A stretch of 64,000 nt of DNA from an uncultured Celeribacter sp. (GCF_963676475.1 NZ_OY781106.1:248001-312000), one strand, 5' to 3'. Positions 9,327 through 18,465 are shown, numbered from the stretch's first letter. Translations and numbers: made by a program. The notes: generated from the sequence alone by a model not told the origin.

Positions 9327-9548
9327 ATTGTACCTTTCGCGATGTTGCGGCTGTGAAGTGGCCGCAAAAGCCCGCGCGGCCCGCCCGGCCATATTGCCGA
9401 GGCGTCTTTCGCGCGTCTTCTACGCCCGATGGCGCAAAAGGTCAAGGAATGCTGCATTTTCGGGGTGAAAGCCCGTCAAGGAACCTTTCGGCAGAGCTTT
9501 TCGTTAAAAAAACACCTACATCACCGTCTCAGGAAAGGGAGCCGCGAT

Positions 9549-9968
9549 ATGATCAAGAAATACGGGACCGCCGAATGGCGTGGAGGTTTGAAAGAGGGCA
9601 AGGGCGAAATTTCGACCCAGAGCGGGGCGCTCTCCGATCAGCCCTATGGTTTCAACACGCGATTTGAGGACAAACCGGGCACCAACCCGGAGGAGTTGAT
9701 TGGCGCGGCGCACGCCGGGTGCTTCTCGATGGCGCTGGCCAATATCTTGGGCGAGGATGGCATCGTGCCTGATAAAATCGAGACACGTTCGACCATTTCG
9801 CTCTCGATGGAGGAGGGCCCGAAAGTGGTGGCTGCCCATCTTGATGTTAAAATCTCGGCCGGGGCGGACACCAAGGCGATCACAGCCGCGGCGGAGAAGG
9901 CGGAAACCGGGTGCCCCATCTCGCAGCTGCTCGATTGCGAGATCACCATGGATCTGGACATTTTCTGA
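9549..9968 (+). CDS. osmC: OsmC family peroxiredoxin
   Basis: Thiol-dependent peroxidase that reduces organic hydroperoxides. At 139 aa it has normal length. The two family cysteines are C58 (HAGCFSMAL) and C122 (ETGCPISQ), and E49 of the NPEELIGAA motif is present. The start MIKKYGTAEW follows a GGAAAGGGAG ribosome-binding region. The frame extends upstream to 9429, but that extension lacks family similarity. It is transcribed alone and ended by the hairpin at 9978. Confidence 0.92.
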   Translation: MIKKYGTAEWRGGLKEGKGEISTQSGALSDQPYGFNTRFEDKPGTNPEELIGAAHAGCFSMALANILGEDGIVPDKIETRSTISLSMEEGPKVVAAHLDVKISAGADTKAITAAAEKAETGCPISQLLDCEITMDLDIF

Positions 9969-9977
9969 TCTCCAAAC

Positions 9978-10012
9978 AAAAACGCCGCCTCAATCTTCGA
10001 GGCGGCGTTTTT
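9978..10012. terminator. Bidirectional terminator between osmC and DUF3299 gene
   Basis: AAAACGCCGCCTC and GAGGCGGCGTTTT form about 13 perfect pairs with a 6-8 nt loop, flanked by A and T runs. It serves convergent genes. Confidence 0.9.
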
Positions 10013-10042
10013 ATTCAATGAGTTATGCTTGTATGGGCGATC

Positions 10043-10489
10043 TCAAGATCCTGTCACGACAGCATTTTCCAACACCGCCGCCTGCCAGGTTTCCGGGTCC
10101 AGCACCGGCATCATATCGCCCTTGATGGTCACGCGCGCGCCTTCTTCAAGGCCTTGGATCGGGGTGTTCAGGCTGACCTGCACGGAGGCGCCATGCTCGC
10201 CGCTGCCGCAGAACGGGCAAAGCCCCATGTCTGACACAAGGATCAACTCGCGAATGTCCTCGCCCGGTGTCAAAGGTACGGCATAGCCCGTCAATTCCAT
10301 GCCCTTCACGCCGTTTTTCAACCGCTCGGGAAAGCCCTTTTTGACCTCATAGCTGGTCTCGGTGACCACCTCGTCAATCGTGATGCCTTTCAAAAGATCC
10401 CAGCCGGGCGCCTCCGCGAAGACGGGAAAAGCAGTGGCGGACAGGCCTGCGGTCATGCTGGCAGTCAAGGCGATGCGGCTGACGGACAT
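10043..10489 (-). CDS. Periplasmic DUF3299-like protein
   Basis: 148 aa with a cleavable signal peptide (residues 1 to about 25, ending VFAEA). The body carries a GYAVPL strand and a CPFC motif at C91/C94, the hallmark of DUF3299-type exported proteins, whose biochemical role is not established. The cysteine pair could bind metal or form a disulfide. It is monocistronic and convergent with osmC. The function remains unknown. Confidence 0.75.
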   Translation of the reverse strand: MSVSRIALTASMTAGLSATAFPVFAEAPGWDLLKGITIDEVVTETSYEVKKGFPERLKNGVKGMELTGYAVPLTPGEDIRELILVSDMGLCPFCGSGEHGASVQVSLNTPIQGLEEGARVTIKGDMMPVLDPETWQAAVLENAVVTGS

Positions 10490-10615
10490 GGGATCTCCAT
10501 TCTGTGCGAATACGGTTCGAATAAGTGTAATCTTTTCGGCATCATAACGACTTGCGCGCCGTCCGCACCCGTAAAAATCGGGTTTGGCAAAACTTCGCCG
10601 CCGGGTGCAGGCGCG

Positions 10616-11212
10616 TCAAAGCCCAAGCGTCAGAAGCACGACGCCAGGCAGCAGCAAGAGGAGAGCTGCGATAATCCACAGGCCATCGCGCCCTGTCAGG
10701 CCAATCCCAAGCGCGATGAGTGGAAGCGAGAGGGCGATGGGCAGTCCGGGAATGAAGCCGACAAGGATCATGCCGAGGCCGAAGAGGGCTGTCAGAACCG
10801 CGAAAATACGGGAAGGCCCGCGCCCGGTGACAAGGCCAGTCAGGCGTTCATGCACAAAAGGCGCCAACTTGTTGGCAAAGGTGTGGGCCTTATGGCTGCC
10901 TCTGCGGAGGGTGTCGGTGGAGATCGTGCGATCCCGCAGCCAATGCGGCAACCAAAGCCCGCGTTTGCCCCGGAGTGTTTGGGTTGCCAAGAGGATCAAC
11001 AGGCCACCTGCTATGGCGGGCAGGCCGGGGATCGAGCCGACGAAGGTTACCAGCATGCCAGTAAGCACGTAAAATGGCCCGACCCCTCGCGATTCCATGG
11101 TTTTGACCAGCGTGCCGATGGACAGCTCTTGCTGTGTCTCGGTCAGGCTGTCTAGATCGCCAAACATCTCTGTCAGCTGATCCCTGTTATCCGAATGTCT
11201 GCCGTCGCTCAT
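10616..11212 (-). CDS. ExoD family membrane protein
   Basis: 198 aa, named after the Rhizobium ExoD protein linked to exopolysaccharide synthesis and alkali tolerance. A soluble N-terminus (~1-45) is followed by hydrophobic helices around 47-80 and 135-198. The two GSIPGLPAIAGG / GFIPGLPIALSLP repeats are typical of the family. No exopolysaccharide genes are adjacent, so the physiological role here is open. The 126 bp before the DUF3299 gene show only promoter-like sequence. Confidence 0.85.
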   Translation of the reverse strand: MSDGRHSDNRDQLTEMFGDLDSLTETQQELSIGTLVKTMESRGVGPFYVLTGMLVTFVGSIPGLPAIAGGLLILLATQTLRGKRGLWLPHWLRDRTISTDTLRRGSHKAHTFANKLAPFVHERLTGLVTGRGPSRIFAVLTALFGLGMILVGFIPGLPIALSLPLIALGIGLTGRDGLWIIAALLLLLPGVVLLTLGL

Positions 11213-11286
11213 GCCCGATCCCTGCGTTCCCTCATGAGGACAGACGCATCAAAGCCCAAAAGGTTCCAAAATCGGCCCCTTTGAGA

Positions 11287-12894
11287 TCAGACCATCATCT
11301 CTTTCGTTGCCGAAAGCGTCAGTTCCGGGTAATCGCGTTCGATGCGGTCGATGTCCCATTGCAGGCGTGTCAAAAACACCGGATCACCGTCGTGGTCATA
11401 GGAAATATGCTGTTTGTTCGCGTTGATAAACTTGTCCAATTCCAACTTCGGACCGGTCACCCAGCGCGCAGATGTGAATTGAGACGCATCAAATCGAACA
11501 GGCAGGCCATATTCCAACTCGATCCGGCTGGCCAGCACTTCGAACTGAAGTGCACCGACGACGCCGACGATAAACCCGGAGCCGATGGCCGGTTTGAACA
11601 CTTTCGCCGCACCTTCCTCGGCGAATTGCATGAGTGCCTTTTCGAGGTGCTTGGCTTTCATCGGATCGCCCGCGCGCACACCTTGCAATAGCTCGGGTGC
11701 GAATGACGGGATGCCGGTCACGCGAATGTCCTCGCCCTCGGTCAGCGTATCACCGATGCGCAATTGCCCGTGGTTCGGAATGCCGATGATGTCGCCGGCC
11801 CAAGCCTCTTCGGCCAACTCCCGGTCAGAGGCCAGAAACAGCACCGGGTTCGAGATCGCCATCGGTTTTTTCGAGCGCACATGGGTGAGTTTCATGCCAC
11901 GTTTGAAATGCCCCGCGGCCAGACGCACGAAAGCCACGCGGTCGCGGTGTTTTGGGTCCATATTGGCCTGAACCTTGAAGACATAGCCCATGACTTTGGT
12001 CTCGTCCGGGCTGATCGCGCGCGGCGTGGCCTTTTGCGGCTGCGGCACGGGACCGTATTTGGCGATGCCGTCCATCAGTTCCTGCACGCCGAATGAATTG
12101 ATCGCGGAGCCGAACCAAATCGGCGTCAACGTCCCGTCGAGAAACGCCTGACGATCAAAGGCGGGCAACAACTCGCGCGCCATTTCCAGCTCTTCCTTGA
12201 GCTGTTCCAACAGGTGCTCCGGTACATGCTCTGCCAGTTTCGGATCGTCCAGCCCTTCGATTTTGATGCTCTCGGCCACCTTGTTGCGGTCGGCCCGGTC
12301 CATCAGCTCAAGCCGGTCGTTCAACACGTCATAGCAGCCTAGGAAATCCCGCCCGACGCCAATCGGCCAAGAGGCGGGCGTCACGTCAATCGCCAAGTTT
12401 TCCTGAATTTCGTCAATGATCTCAAGCGTGTCGCGGCTCTCACGGTCCATCTTGTTACAAAACGTCAGGATCGGCAGATCGCGCATCCGGCAAACTTCGA
12501 ACAGTTTCTGCGTCTGGCTCTCCACGCCCTTCGCGCCGTCGATCACCATGATCGCCGCGTCCACTGCGGTGAGCGTGCGGTAGGTGTCCTCGGAAAAATC
12601 CGAGTGGCCGGGCGTGTCGACAAGGTTGAACCGATGCCCGTCGAAATCGAAGGACATCGCAGAGGCCGACACGGAAATCCCGCGGTCCTTTTCCATCTGC
12701 ATAAAGTCCGACCGGGTCCGCCGCGCTTCGCCTTTTGCGCGCACCTGACCGGCCATCTGGATCGCACCCCCGTACAACAGGAATTTCTCCGTCAACGTCG
12801 TCTTACCGGCGTCCGGGTGCGAGATGATGGCGAAGGTCCGGCGACGAGCAATCTCCGGCGGCAATTCGGGGGCGTTATGGCTACGATCCAACAT
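11287..12894 (-). CDS. prfC: Peptide chain release factor 3
   Basis: Translational GTPase that recycles RF1/RF2 after peptide release. It is 535 aa, normal for RF3. The G1 loop SHPDAGKTTL is near residue 26, G3 is DTPGHSDF, and G4 is NKMD; the G2 region is TRSDFMQMEKDRGISVSASA. The C-terminal domain shows the RF3 features (GVVGALQFEVLASRIELEYGL). It is a single gene with no apparent operon partners. Confidence 0.97.
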   Translation of the reverse strand: MLDRSHNAPELPPEIARRRTFAIISHPDAGKTTLTEKFLLYGGAIQMAGQVRAKGEARRTRSDFMQMEKDRGISVSASAMSFDFDGHRFNLVDTPGHSDFSEDTYRTLTAVDAAIMVIDGAKGVESQTQKLFEVCRMRDLPILTFCNKMDRESRDTLEIIDEIQENLAIDVTPASWPIGVGRDFLGCYDVLNDRLELMDRADRNKVAESIKIEGLDDPKLAEHVPEHLLEQLKEELEMARELLPAFDRQAFLDGTLTPIWFGSAINSFGVQELMDGIAKYGPVPQPQKATPRAISPDETKVMGYVFKVQANMDPKHRDRVAFVRLAAGHFKRGMKLTHVRSKKPMAISNPVLFLASDRELAEEAWAGDIIGIPNHGQLRIGDTLTEGEDIRVTGIPSFAPELLQGVRAGDPMKAKHLEKALMQFAEEGAAKVFKPAIGSGFIVGVVGALQFEVLASRIELEYGLPVRFDASQFTSARWVTGPKLELDKFINANKQHISYDHDGDPVFLTRLQWDIDRIERDYPELTLSATKEMMV

Positions 12895-12975
12895 GCGCGT
12901 TCATATACGCGTGGGCGTCATCCCCGGCAATGGGCAAAGAAACATGACACACAACGGGCGCGATGTGTGGTTCCC

Positions 12976-13004
12976 TGTTTCCTTTGCTGCCCGAAATACT
13001 CAAC
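12976..13004 (-). repeat. GAGTATTT 3'-end motif, copy 1
   Basis: On the minus strand the stop codon of the Hint gene is embedded in TTGAGTATTTCGGG followed by CAGCAAAGGAAACAGG. It is one of five related copies in the window, all on the sense strand at gene 3' ends. Role unknown. Confidence 0.7.
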
Positions 13005-14163
13005 TCCCCGACGCGGACCGCAACACGTCCGCCGCTACAGAGGGCTCCAGCATGCCATCACGCAGCTCAAACGCCCGCGGCGTTTCGGCGAAAGTTTGAT
13101 CAGACGACAGTTTCGCCTGAATATCCGCCGGAAGAAAGGGTTTGACCCGCTCGTCCACAAACATGCTTTCGGCGGCGATACCCTCGGCATAGATGATCTC
13201 GTGGCTGTCGAAGAGAATCTGGAAATAATCCACGAAGCCGCCTTCGGTTTGGATGACATTCTGGCCGTTCACCAACAGCTTGGCCTTGACCAGAACCTCC
13301 GCGCGTCCGGCGCGGACGGCATCACGGCGTTGGTAGATGAAAATCCGGTGATGCGGTGAGACCACCAGATCATGGGCATTGTTCAAGGCCCCCTTTTTGA
13401 TCACGATGGGGGCAAAGGCGCCGGTCGCGCGCACGGTTTGTGCACCGATCCAGCGGACCTCTTTCGGACCATGGTCGCGGGTCAAAACCCGATCGCCGAC
13501 AGCCAGCTCCTCGATCGGTTTTTGCATCCCGTTGGCCAGTGTGATCCGCGTGCCACGGGTAAAGGCGACACAGGCGATGTCTGACAAGCGGGTGCGTGCT
13601 GTGTCTTCGTCGATCTTGACCAGCGCATATTCCATGTCCGGGTTCAACGGCGCGAAGGGCAGGAAAAAGGTCTCTTCGATCAGGCCGTCTTCATCGGTTT
13701 CAACGATCACGAGGACTTCGACGGTGCCGCCGGAGGAGGCCATGAAGGTTGCGACGCAATCGAGGTGCAGCGCATGAGACACGCGACCCAGCTCCGTGCC
13801 TTCAGCAACGCTCAGCCTGTCGTTTTCGACCATGATGGACAAGCGGCGCCGCAGCGCGTCCTTGTGGAACTGGTAATTGTCGGCCAGCTCCATCTCGGAG
13901 GCCTGTGACAGGCCATCACCCAGATTCACGCCATTGGTCACACGCAAGTCCCGGCCACAGTAAACAGCAAGGCTCTGCAAGGGCAGGCCGCATTGACCCT
14001 CCACGCGTTGCGATATGATGTTGCTGTTGCCTTCCGCCGTCATAACAGGCTCCGATCCCCCCTGAACGTCAATATCGTGCCCCTCAAAGGGCGCTCTGTC
14101 CGTGAAGCCGGATTTCGATATCGCATGGGCCGCAGTATGTCGAAAGTTACTCTCTTTGTACAT
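13000..14163 (-). CDS. Hint-domain protein with altered active-site residue
   Basis: 387 aa from the ATG at 14163, with an AGGTG ribosome-binding sequence; a TTG at 14178 is an alternative. The N-terminal ~190 residues have no recognised domain. From about 198 to 345 there is a Hedgehog/intein (Hint) module: FTRGTRITLANG, IEELAVGDRVLTRD, then VSPHHRIFI with the conserved His. The position usually held by the nucleophilic Cys of a Cys-Phe pair is Ala200-Phe201, with a Cys at 198. Hint proteins are numerous in Rhodobacterales and often exported, but no signal peptide is seen. Self-processing is therefore doubtful. Confidence 0.8.
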   Translation of the reverse strand: MYKESNFRHTAAHAISKSGFTDRAPFEGHDIDVQGGSEPVMTAEGNSNIISQRVEGQCGLPLQSLAVYCGRDLRVTNGVNLGDGLSQASEMELADNYQFHKDALRRRLSIMVENDRLSVAEGTELGRVSHALHLDCVATFMASSGGTVEVLVIVETDEDGLIEETFFLPFAPLNPDMEYALVKIDEDTARTRLSDIACVAFTRGTRITLANGMQKPIEELAVGDRVLTRDHGPKEVRWIGAQTVRATGAFAPIVIKKGALNNAHDLVVSPHHRIFIYQRRDAVRAGRAEVLVKAKLLVNGQNVIQTEGGFVDYFQILFDSHEIIYAEGIAAESMFVDERVKPFLPADIQAKLSSDQTFAETPRAFELRDGMLEPSVAADVLRSASGS

Positions 14164-14395
14164 AGATACACCTAACAAGCACGCGTCACAGGGTATTGCT
14201 CTTTAACATTTCCTGACTATCCCGAAACAATGGCATGATTTGGGCAAGACTGGTGTGTTTTCTGGCAAAACGCTGATCGGCGATGCGATGAGGGGGTGAC
14301 CCAGGCAAGAATGACCAAGACTCGGCTGGCCCTCGAAAAGGCGGAGAGTTACTAATATGACCAAGACATAGCGCGACAGCACGAAGGAGACGGGA

Positions 14396-15175
14396 ATGGA
14401 TCTTGGGATCAAAGGCAAAAAGGCACTGGTTTGTGCGTCCTCCAAAGGACTTGGTCTGGGCTGCGCGCGCGCGCTGGCGGAGGCCGGTGTCGATCTGGTG
14501 ATGAACGCCCGGGGAGCCGACCTGCTCGAGGCCGAGGCCCAGAAGATTCGCGATGACTTCGGTGTTGCCGTTGTGACCGTCGCCGCCGATGTCACCACCG
14601 AAGAGGGCCGCGCCGCCATCCTCAAAGAGGCCGAGGGTGCCGATATCTTGGTGAATAACGCAGGCGGCCCGCCCGCAGGCATGTGGACCGATTGGGAGCG
14701 TGACGACTTCATCAGCGCGCTCGATTCGAACATGCTGGCCCCCATCGCGCTGATCAAGGCGCTGGTGCCGGGCATGATAGAGCGCGGCTGGGGCCGGGTG
14801 GTCAATATCACCTCTGTCGCGGTGAAATCGCCTTTGGGACATTTGGGTCTGTCGAATTCGGCGCGCGCAGGGCTAACCGGCTATGTCGCGGGCACGTCGC
14901 GCCAGATCGCGGCCTCTGGTGTTGTGATGAACAACCTTTTGCCCGGTTTCCACGCCACGGATCGCATGACCGGCATGGACAAGACGCTCGCCGAGAGCCG
15001 TGGCGCCACGCCCGAAGAGATCACCGCCGAGCGCGCCAAATCCGTGCCTGCCGGGCGGTACGGCACCATCGAGGAATTCGGCGCCACCTGTGCTTTTATG
15101 TGTTCGCAATATGCGGGCTTTATGGTCGGCCAGAATGTGCTTTTGGATGGCGGTCAGTTCAATTCGACCTTCTGA
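14396..15175 (+). CDS. Atypical short-chain dehydrogenase/reductase (YxxxK replaced)
   Basis: 259 aa Rossmann-fold protein. The nucleotide-binding loop ASSKGLGLG is at 14-22, NNAG at 87-90, and catalytic Ser at 140 (ITS). Thirteen residues after Ser, where the catalytic Tyr-x3-Lys should be, it reads Ser153-Asn-Ser-Ala-Arg157. This matches a known subgroup of SDRs with a substituted active site, whose substrates are uncertain. The ATG follows AAGGAGACGGGA. It lies 21 bp before the ArsM-like gene, so the two are probably cotranscribed. Confidence 0.88.
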   Translation: MDLGIKGKKALVCASSKGLGLGCARALAEAGVDLVMNARGADLLEAEAQKIRDDFGVAVVTVAADVTTEEGRAAILKEAEGADILVNNAGGPPAGMWTDWERDDFISALDSNMLAPIALIKALVPGMIERGWGRVVNITSVAVKSPLGHLGLSNSARAGLTGYVAGTSRQIAASGVVMNNLLPGFHATDRMTGMDKTLAESRGATPEEITAERAKSVPAGRYGTIEEFGATCAFMCSQYAGFMVGQNVLLDGGQFNSTF

Positions 15176-15196
15176 GACGAGATAGGGGAGAGGGCC

Positions 15197-16252
15197 ATGA
15201 GCCACGCGGATGTTCAGGACTATTACGGCAAGGTGTTGCAGGGCTCTGAGGACCTGAAAACCAACGCCTGTTGCTCGCCCGATGATCTGTCGGCGTCGCT
15301 CAAATCGGCCCTCTCCAACGTCCACGACGAGGTGCTGAGTCGCTACTACGGTTGCGGGTTGATCGCGCCGGATGTGTTGGAGGGCGCGCGGGTTTTGGAC
15401 CTCGGCTCCGGGTCGGGCCGTGATGTCTATGCTCTGGCGCAGTTTGTCGGCGAAGATGGCTTTGTCGTCGGCGTCGATATGACCGAGGAACAACTTTCTG
15501 TGGCCCGACGTCATCAGGAGTGGCACACCGAGCACTTTGGCTATGCAAAGTCTAATGTCGCGTTTCATCAGGGCTATATCGAAAAGCTCGATGAGCTGCC
15601 GCTGGAGGACGCCAGCTTCGATGTGATCGTCTCCAATTGCGTCTTGAACCTCGCCATGGACAAGCCCGCCGTACTGCGCGAGGCCTACCGCCTGTTGAAA
15701 CCGGGCGGAGAGATGTATTTCTCCGATGTCTACGCCGACCGGCGTGTACCGGAGGCGCTCAGGGCCGATCCGGTGCTCTATGGCGAATGCCTCTCCGGAG
15801 CGCTTTATTGGAATGATTTCGAATATATGGCCCGTGCGGCGGGATTCGCCGATCCGCGTCTGGTGACCCACCGCGCGTTGACGGTCGAGAACCCGGAGCT
15901 GGAGGCCAAAGTCGCACCGATCAAGTTCATTTCCGCCACCTATCGCCTGTTCAAACTCGATCTCGAACCGGAATGCGAAGACTACGGTCAGGCGGTGATC
16001 TACAAAGGCACCGTGCCCGGCGCGCCGCATGAATTCGTGTTGGACGGCGGTCATGTGATCGAGACCAGCCGGGTTTTCCCGGTCTGTGGCAACACTTTCA
16101 AAATGCTGGCCGACACACGCTTTGCACCGCATTTCGAGTTTATCGGCGATTTTTCCACCCATTACGGCATTTTCGCAGGCTGCGGCGGGACCAGCCCCTT
16201 TGATAGCCTGTCGGACAGCGGCGCGCCCGCATCCTCCGGTGGCTGTTGCTAA
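15197..16252 (+). CDS. arsM: Arsenite S-adenosylmethionine methyltransferase-like protein
   Basis: 351 aa class I methyltransferase with the SAM motif DLGSGSGRD at 68-76. Three cysteines match the As(III)-binding set of ArsM: C53 (YYGCGL), C148 (SNCVLNL) and C198 (GECLSGAL). C25/C26 and a terminal GGCC add more thiols. It would methylate arsenite to volatile or less toxic species. No arsR, arsB or arsC lies nearby, so the assignment rests on the cysteine pattern. Its RBS is GGGGAGAGGGCC. It is probably in one unit with the SDR before it and the ABC ATPase after it. Confidence 0.8.
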   Translation: MSHADVQDYYGKVLQGSEDLKTNACCSPDDLSASLKSALSNVHDEVLSRYYGCGLIAPDVLEGARVLDLGSGSGRDVYALAQFVGEDGFVVGVDMTEEQLSVARRHQEWHTEHFGYAKSNVAFHQGYIEKLDELPLEDASFDVIVSNCVLNLAMDKPAVLREAYRLLKPGGEMYFSDVYADRRVPEALRADPVLYGECLSGALYWNDFEYMARAAGFADPRLVTHRALTVENPELEAKVAPIKFISATYRLFKLDLEPECEDYGQAVIYKGTVPGAPHEFVLDGGHVIETSRVFPVCGNTFKMLADTRFAPHFEFIGDFSTHYGIFAGCGGTSPFDSLSDSGAPASSGGCC

Positions 16253-16308
16253 GGGGGCCTGCGCCTGTTAGGGAAGTTGAGAATTTTCGTCAGACAAAGC
16301 TCCCGCCC

Positions 16309-17391
16309 GTGACCGACCCGCGCCTGGAAATCCGCAACATCCGCCGCCGCTTTCAGGGCCGCGATGTGGTGTCCGATGTCTCGCTCAAGGTGATGCCGGG
16401 GCAGGTGACCTGTCTTTTGGGGCCGTCGGGCTGTGGCAAATCCACGACGTTACGCATCATCGCGGGCGTCGATATGCAGGACGCGGGCGAGATTTATGTC
16501 GATGGGCAACTGGTCTGCGACACCGTGTTTCGGGTCCCGCCAGAGCGACGGTCCATCGGTTTGATGTTCCAGGATTTTGCACTTTTCCCACATTTGAGCG
16601 TCTGGGAGAACGTGAGCTTTGGCTTAAAGGGGCACAAATCCGACAAACGCGCGCGTGTGGAGGAACTGCTGGACAAGGTCGAGCTTCTGTCCGCCATCGA
16701 CAAGTTCCCGCATGAATTGTCCGGCGGCGAACAACAGCGGATCGCGCTCGCCCGCGCCTTGGCGCCGCGCCCTTCGATCATGTTGATGGATGAGCCCTTT
16801 TCCGGTCTGGATGAACGTCTCAAGGACGACATTCGCGACAGCACTTTGGATGTGTTGAAATCCGAAAACACTGCCGTTTTGCTCGTCACCCATGAGCCAC
16901 ACGAGGCCATGCGCATGGCCGATGAGATCGCGCTCATGCGTGACGGCAAAATCGTGCAACAGGGCGCGCCCTACAACATTTACAACGCCCCCGTGGACCG
17001 CAAAGCAGCGGCGTTTTTCAGCGATATCAATGTGATCCGGGGCACGGTTCAGAAGCTTGCCGTGACTACGGCTTTCGGCGAATTCCTCTGCCCGGGGCAG
17101 CCCGATGGCGCAGAGGTCGAGATCGTCATCCGCCCGCAACATCTGCGCATCGACTTTGATCGCGAAGGTCGCGGCCCCAATCCGACGCCGCAATATGGCA
17201 CGCCGGCGCGCGCGGTTGTGCAGCGGGCGCGGTTCATGGGGCGCGAGAGCCTTGTGGAGTTCAAGATGGAGTTCGACGGATCGGTTTTGAAAGCCACGGT
17301 GCCCTCGGTGTTTCTGCCGAAGCCAGGGACCGCCATGTGGCTGATGATGCGCCGGGACCGGTGTTTTGTGTTTCCCACAAAAGCCGCCTAA
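16309..17391 (+). CDS. ABC transporter ATP-binding protein, FbpC/PotA type
   Basis: 360 aa from the GTG at 16309; the frame stays open to a TTG at 16246, but that stretch has no family similarity. Walker A is GPSGCGKST, Q-loop FQDFALFPH, signature LSGGEQQRI, Walker B IMLMDEPF and H-switch VTHEP. A C-terminal TOBE-like regulatory part follows (~245-360). It belongs to the iron(III)/polyamine/thiamine importer class. No permease or binding-protein gene is beside it, so the transported substrate is unknown. Confidence 0.9.
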   Translation: MTDPRLEIRNIRRRFQGRDVVSDVSLKVMPGQVTCLLGPSGCGKSTTLRIIAGVDMQDAGEIYVDGQLVCDTVFRVPPERRSIGLMFQDFALFPHLSVWENVSFGLKGHKSDKRARVEELLDKVELLSAIDKFPHELSGGEQQRIALARALAPRPSIMLMDEPFSGLDERLKDDIRDSTLDVLKSENTAVLLVTHEPHEAMRMADEIALMRDGKIVQQGAPYNIYNAPVDRKAAAFFSDINVIRGTVQKLAVTTAFGEFLCPGQPDGAEVEIVIRPQHLRIDFDREGRGPNPTPQYGTPARAVVQRARFMGRESLVEFKMEFDGSVLKATVPSVFLPKPGTAMWLMMRRDRCFVFPTKAA

Positions 17392-17409
17392 GTCTTTCCT
17401 GCGAAAGGT

Positions 17410-18135
17410 TTATCGGAAAGGTTTATTGGCTTTTTGGTAGGCGATGAATTCGGTCAATGTCTTGCCCGGTTCGTCTTTGAACTGCGCGCCTGTGTCGATC
17501 ACAGTCTCGATCCGGTCGACTCGAAACGTCCGAAATCCTGCGCGTTTCTCGCACCAGGCGCTCATGGTCCAAACCCGCCCCCAATAGTCCAACTGCAAAG
17601 GCCGCACGAGCCGTGTGGAGCTCTCTCCCGTGAGCGACAGATAGGTGATGCGGAGCACTTTGCGGTCGCGCACCGCTTGGCGCAAAAGCGGCATATGCCG
17701 AAACCCCGCGCGGACGTCCGCGAAGGCAAAGGGATGCACCGCATGGCCCCAACCGGCGGCGGGCGGACCGGTGTTCTCCGGCAGAACTGCGTCAATCTTG
17801 GCGGCCAAACTTTGCGCGTTTTCAGACAGTTCCGGGTCCGTCGCCTCGCCCAGAATGGCCACCGCGAGATGCAGCGCTTCCAATTCGCCCATGGTCAGGT
17901 TCATCGGCGGCAAGGTGATCGGCGCGGTGATCATATAGCCGACGCCACGTTCGCCTTCGACCGGCACGCCGGAAGCCTTGAGCGTCGCCATATCGCGCCA
18001 GATCGTGCGCTCTGACACCTCGACACGCGCGGCCAGATCTCGCGCCTTGTGTAGCTTTCCATCGCGCAGAATCTGGATGAGATCGAACAGGCGGTCGCTG
18101 CGCCGGATGCCGGTTTGTTTGCGACCGCCTGCCAT
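17410..18135 (-). CDS. YafY-type HTH-WYL transcriptional regulator
   Basis: 241 aa. An N-terminal helix-turn-helix (residues ~12-65, ARDLAARVEVSERTIWRDMATL) is followed by a WYL domain (~135-225) that probably senses a small ligand or nucleotide. It starts 3 bp after the stop of the small gene upstream, so both are in one transcript. The perfect palindrome at 18511-18534 before the pair is the likely autoregulatory operator. Confidence 0.92.
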   Translation of the reverse strand: MAGGRKQTGIRRSDRLFDLIQILRDGKLHKARDLAARVEVSERTIWRDMATLKASGVPVEGERGVGYMITAPITLPPMNLTMGELEALHLAVAILGEATDPELSENAQSLAAKIDAVLPENTGPPAAGWGHAVHPFAFADVRAGFRHMPLLRQAVRDRKVLRITYLSLTGESSTRLVRPLQLDYWGRVWTMSAWCEKRAGFRTFRVDRIETVIDTGAQFKDEPGKTLTEFIAYQKANKPFR

Positions 18136-18138
18136 GAC

Positions 18139-18465
18139 TTACGCCACCATATCCGTCACGCTGCGATGGAGCGCGACTTTTGCATGGGCCATTTTCACGC
18201 TCTCGCGGGTGACCAAAGCCATGAAGGCCTGCGCCTCAGGCGCGGCCATGAAACCCGCATCGGCGGATTTGGCAGCCGCCTCATTGGTCCAGACGTAATC
18301 CTCGCGCCAAAGGCCCGTCTCATCGCAAGACAGCGTGCGGGTGCAGAGGCCCTCGCACCGGTCGAGGTACCCATCGAGGCCACGGGCCACGGTCATGAAC
18401 TCTGCGTCGCTGACGCCGTCGTTCAGGCGAAAGGTAACAGTTTCAAGGATTTGAATGTCAGTCAT
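18139..18465 (-). CDS. Small alpha/beta-barrel-like protein, partner of WYL regulator
   Basis: 108 aa from the second of two consecutive ATGs (18465; 18468 possible), 7 bp after GGAG. The pattern (ILETVTFRLNDGVSDAEF, GYLDRCEGLCTRTL, EDYVWTNEAAAKSA, PEAQAFMALV) resembles the dimeric alpha/beta-barrel (ABM/NTF-like small enzyme) fold seen in many ~105 aa proteins cotranscribed with YafY/WYL regulators. A catalytic function cannot be assigned. Confidence 0.75.
   Translation of the reverse strand: MTDIQILETVTFRLNDGVSDAEFMTVARGLDGYLDRCEGLCTRTLSCDETGLWREDYVWTNEAAAKSADAGFMAAPEAQAFMALVTRESVKMAHAKVALHRSVTDMVA

Noticed and set aside
7839..9356. 505-codon plus-strand frame opposite the DEAD-box gene
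   Set aside because: The minus strand carries all helicase motifs; the plus-strand product has no recognisable features.
14873..16162. 429-codon minus-strand frame opposite the SDR and ArsM-like genes
   Set aside because: It is antisense to two genes with clear motifs and has no family signs.
16246..16308. TTG 16246 as start of the ABC ATPase
   Set aside because: The extra 21 residues overlap the ArsM-like stop region and have no similarity to ATPases; GTG 16309 gives the usual family start.
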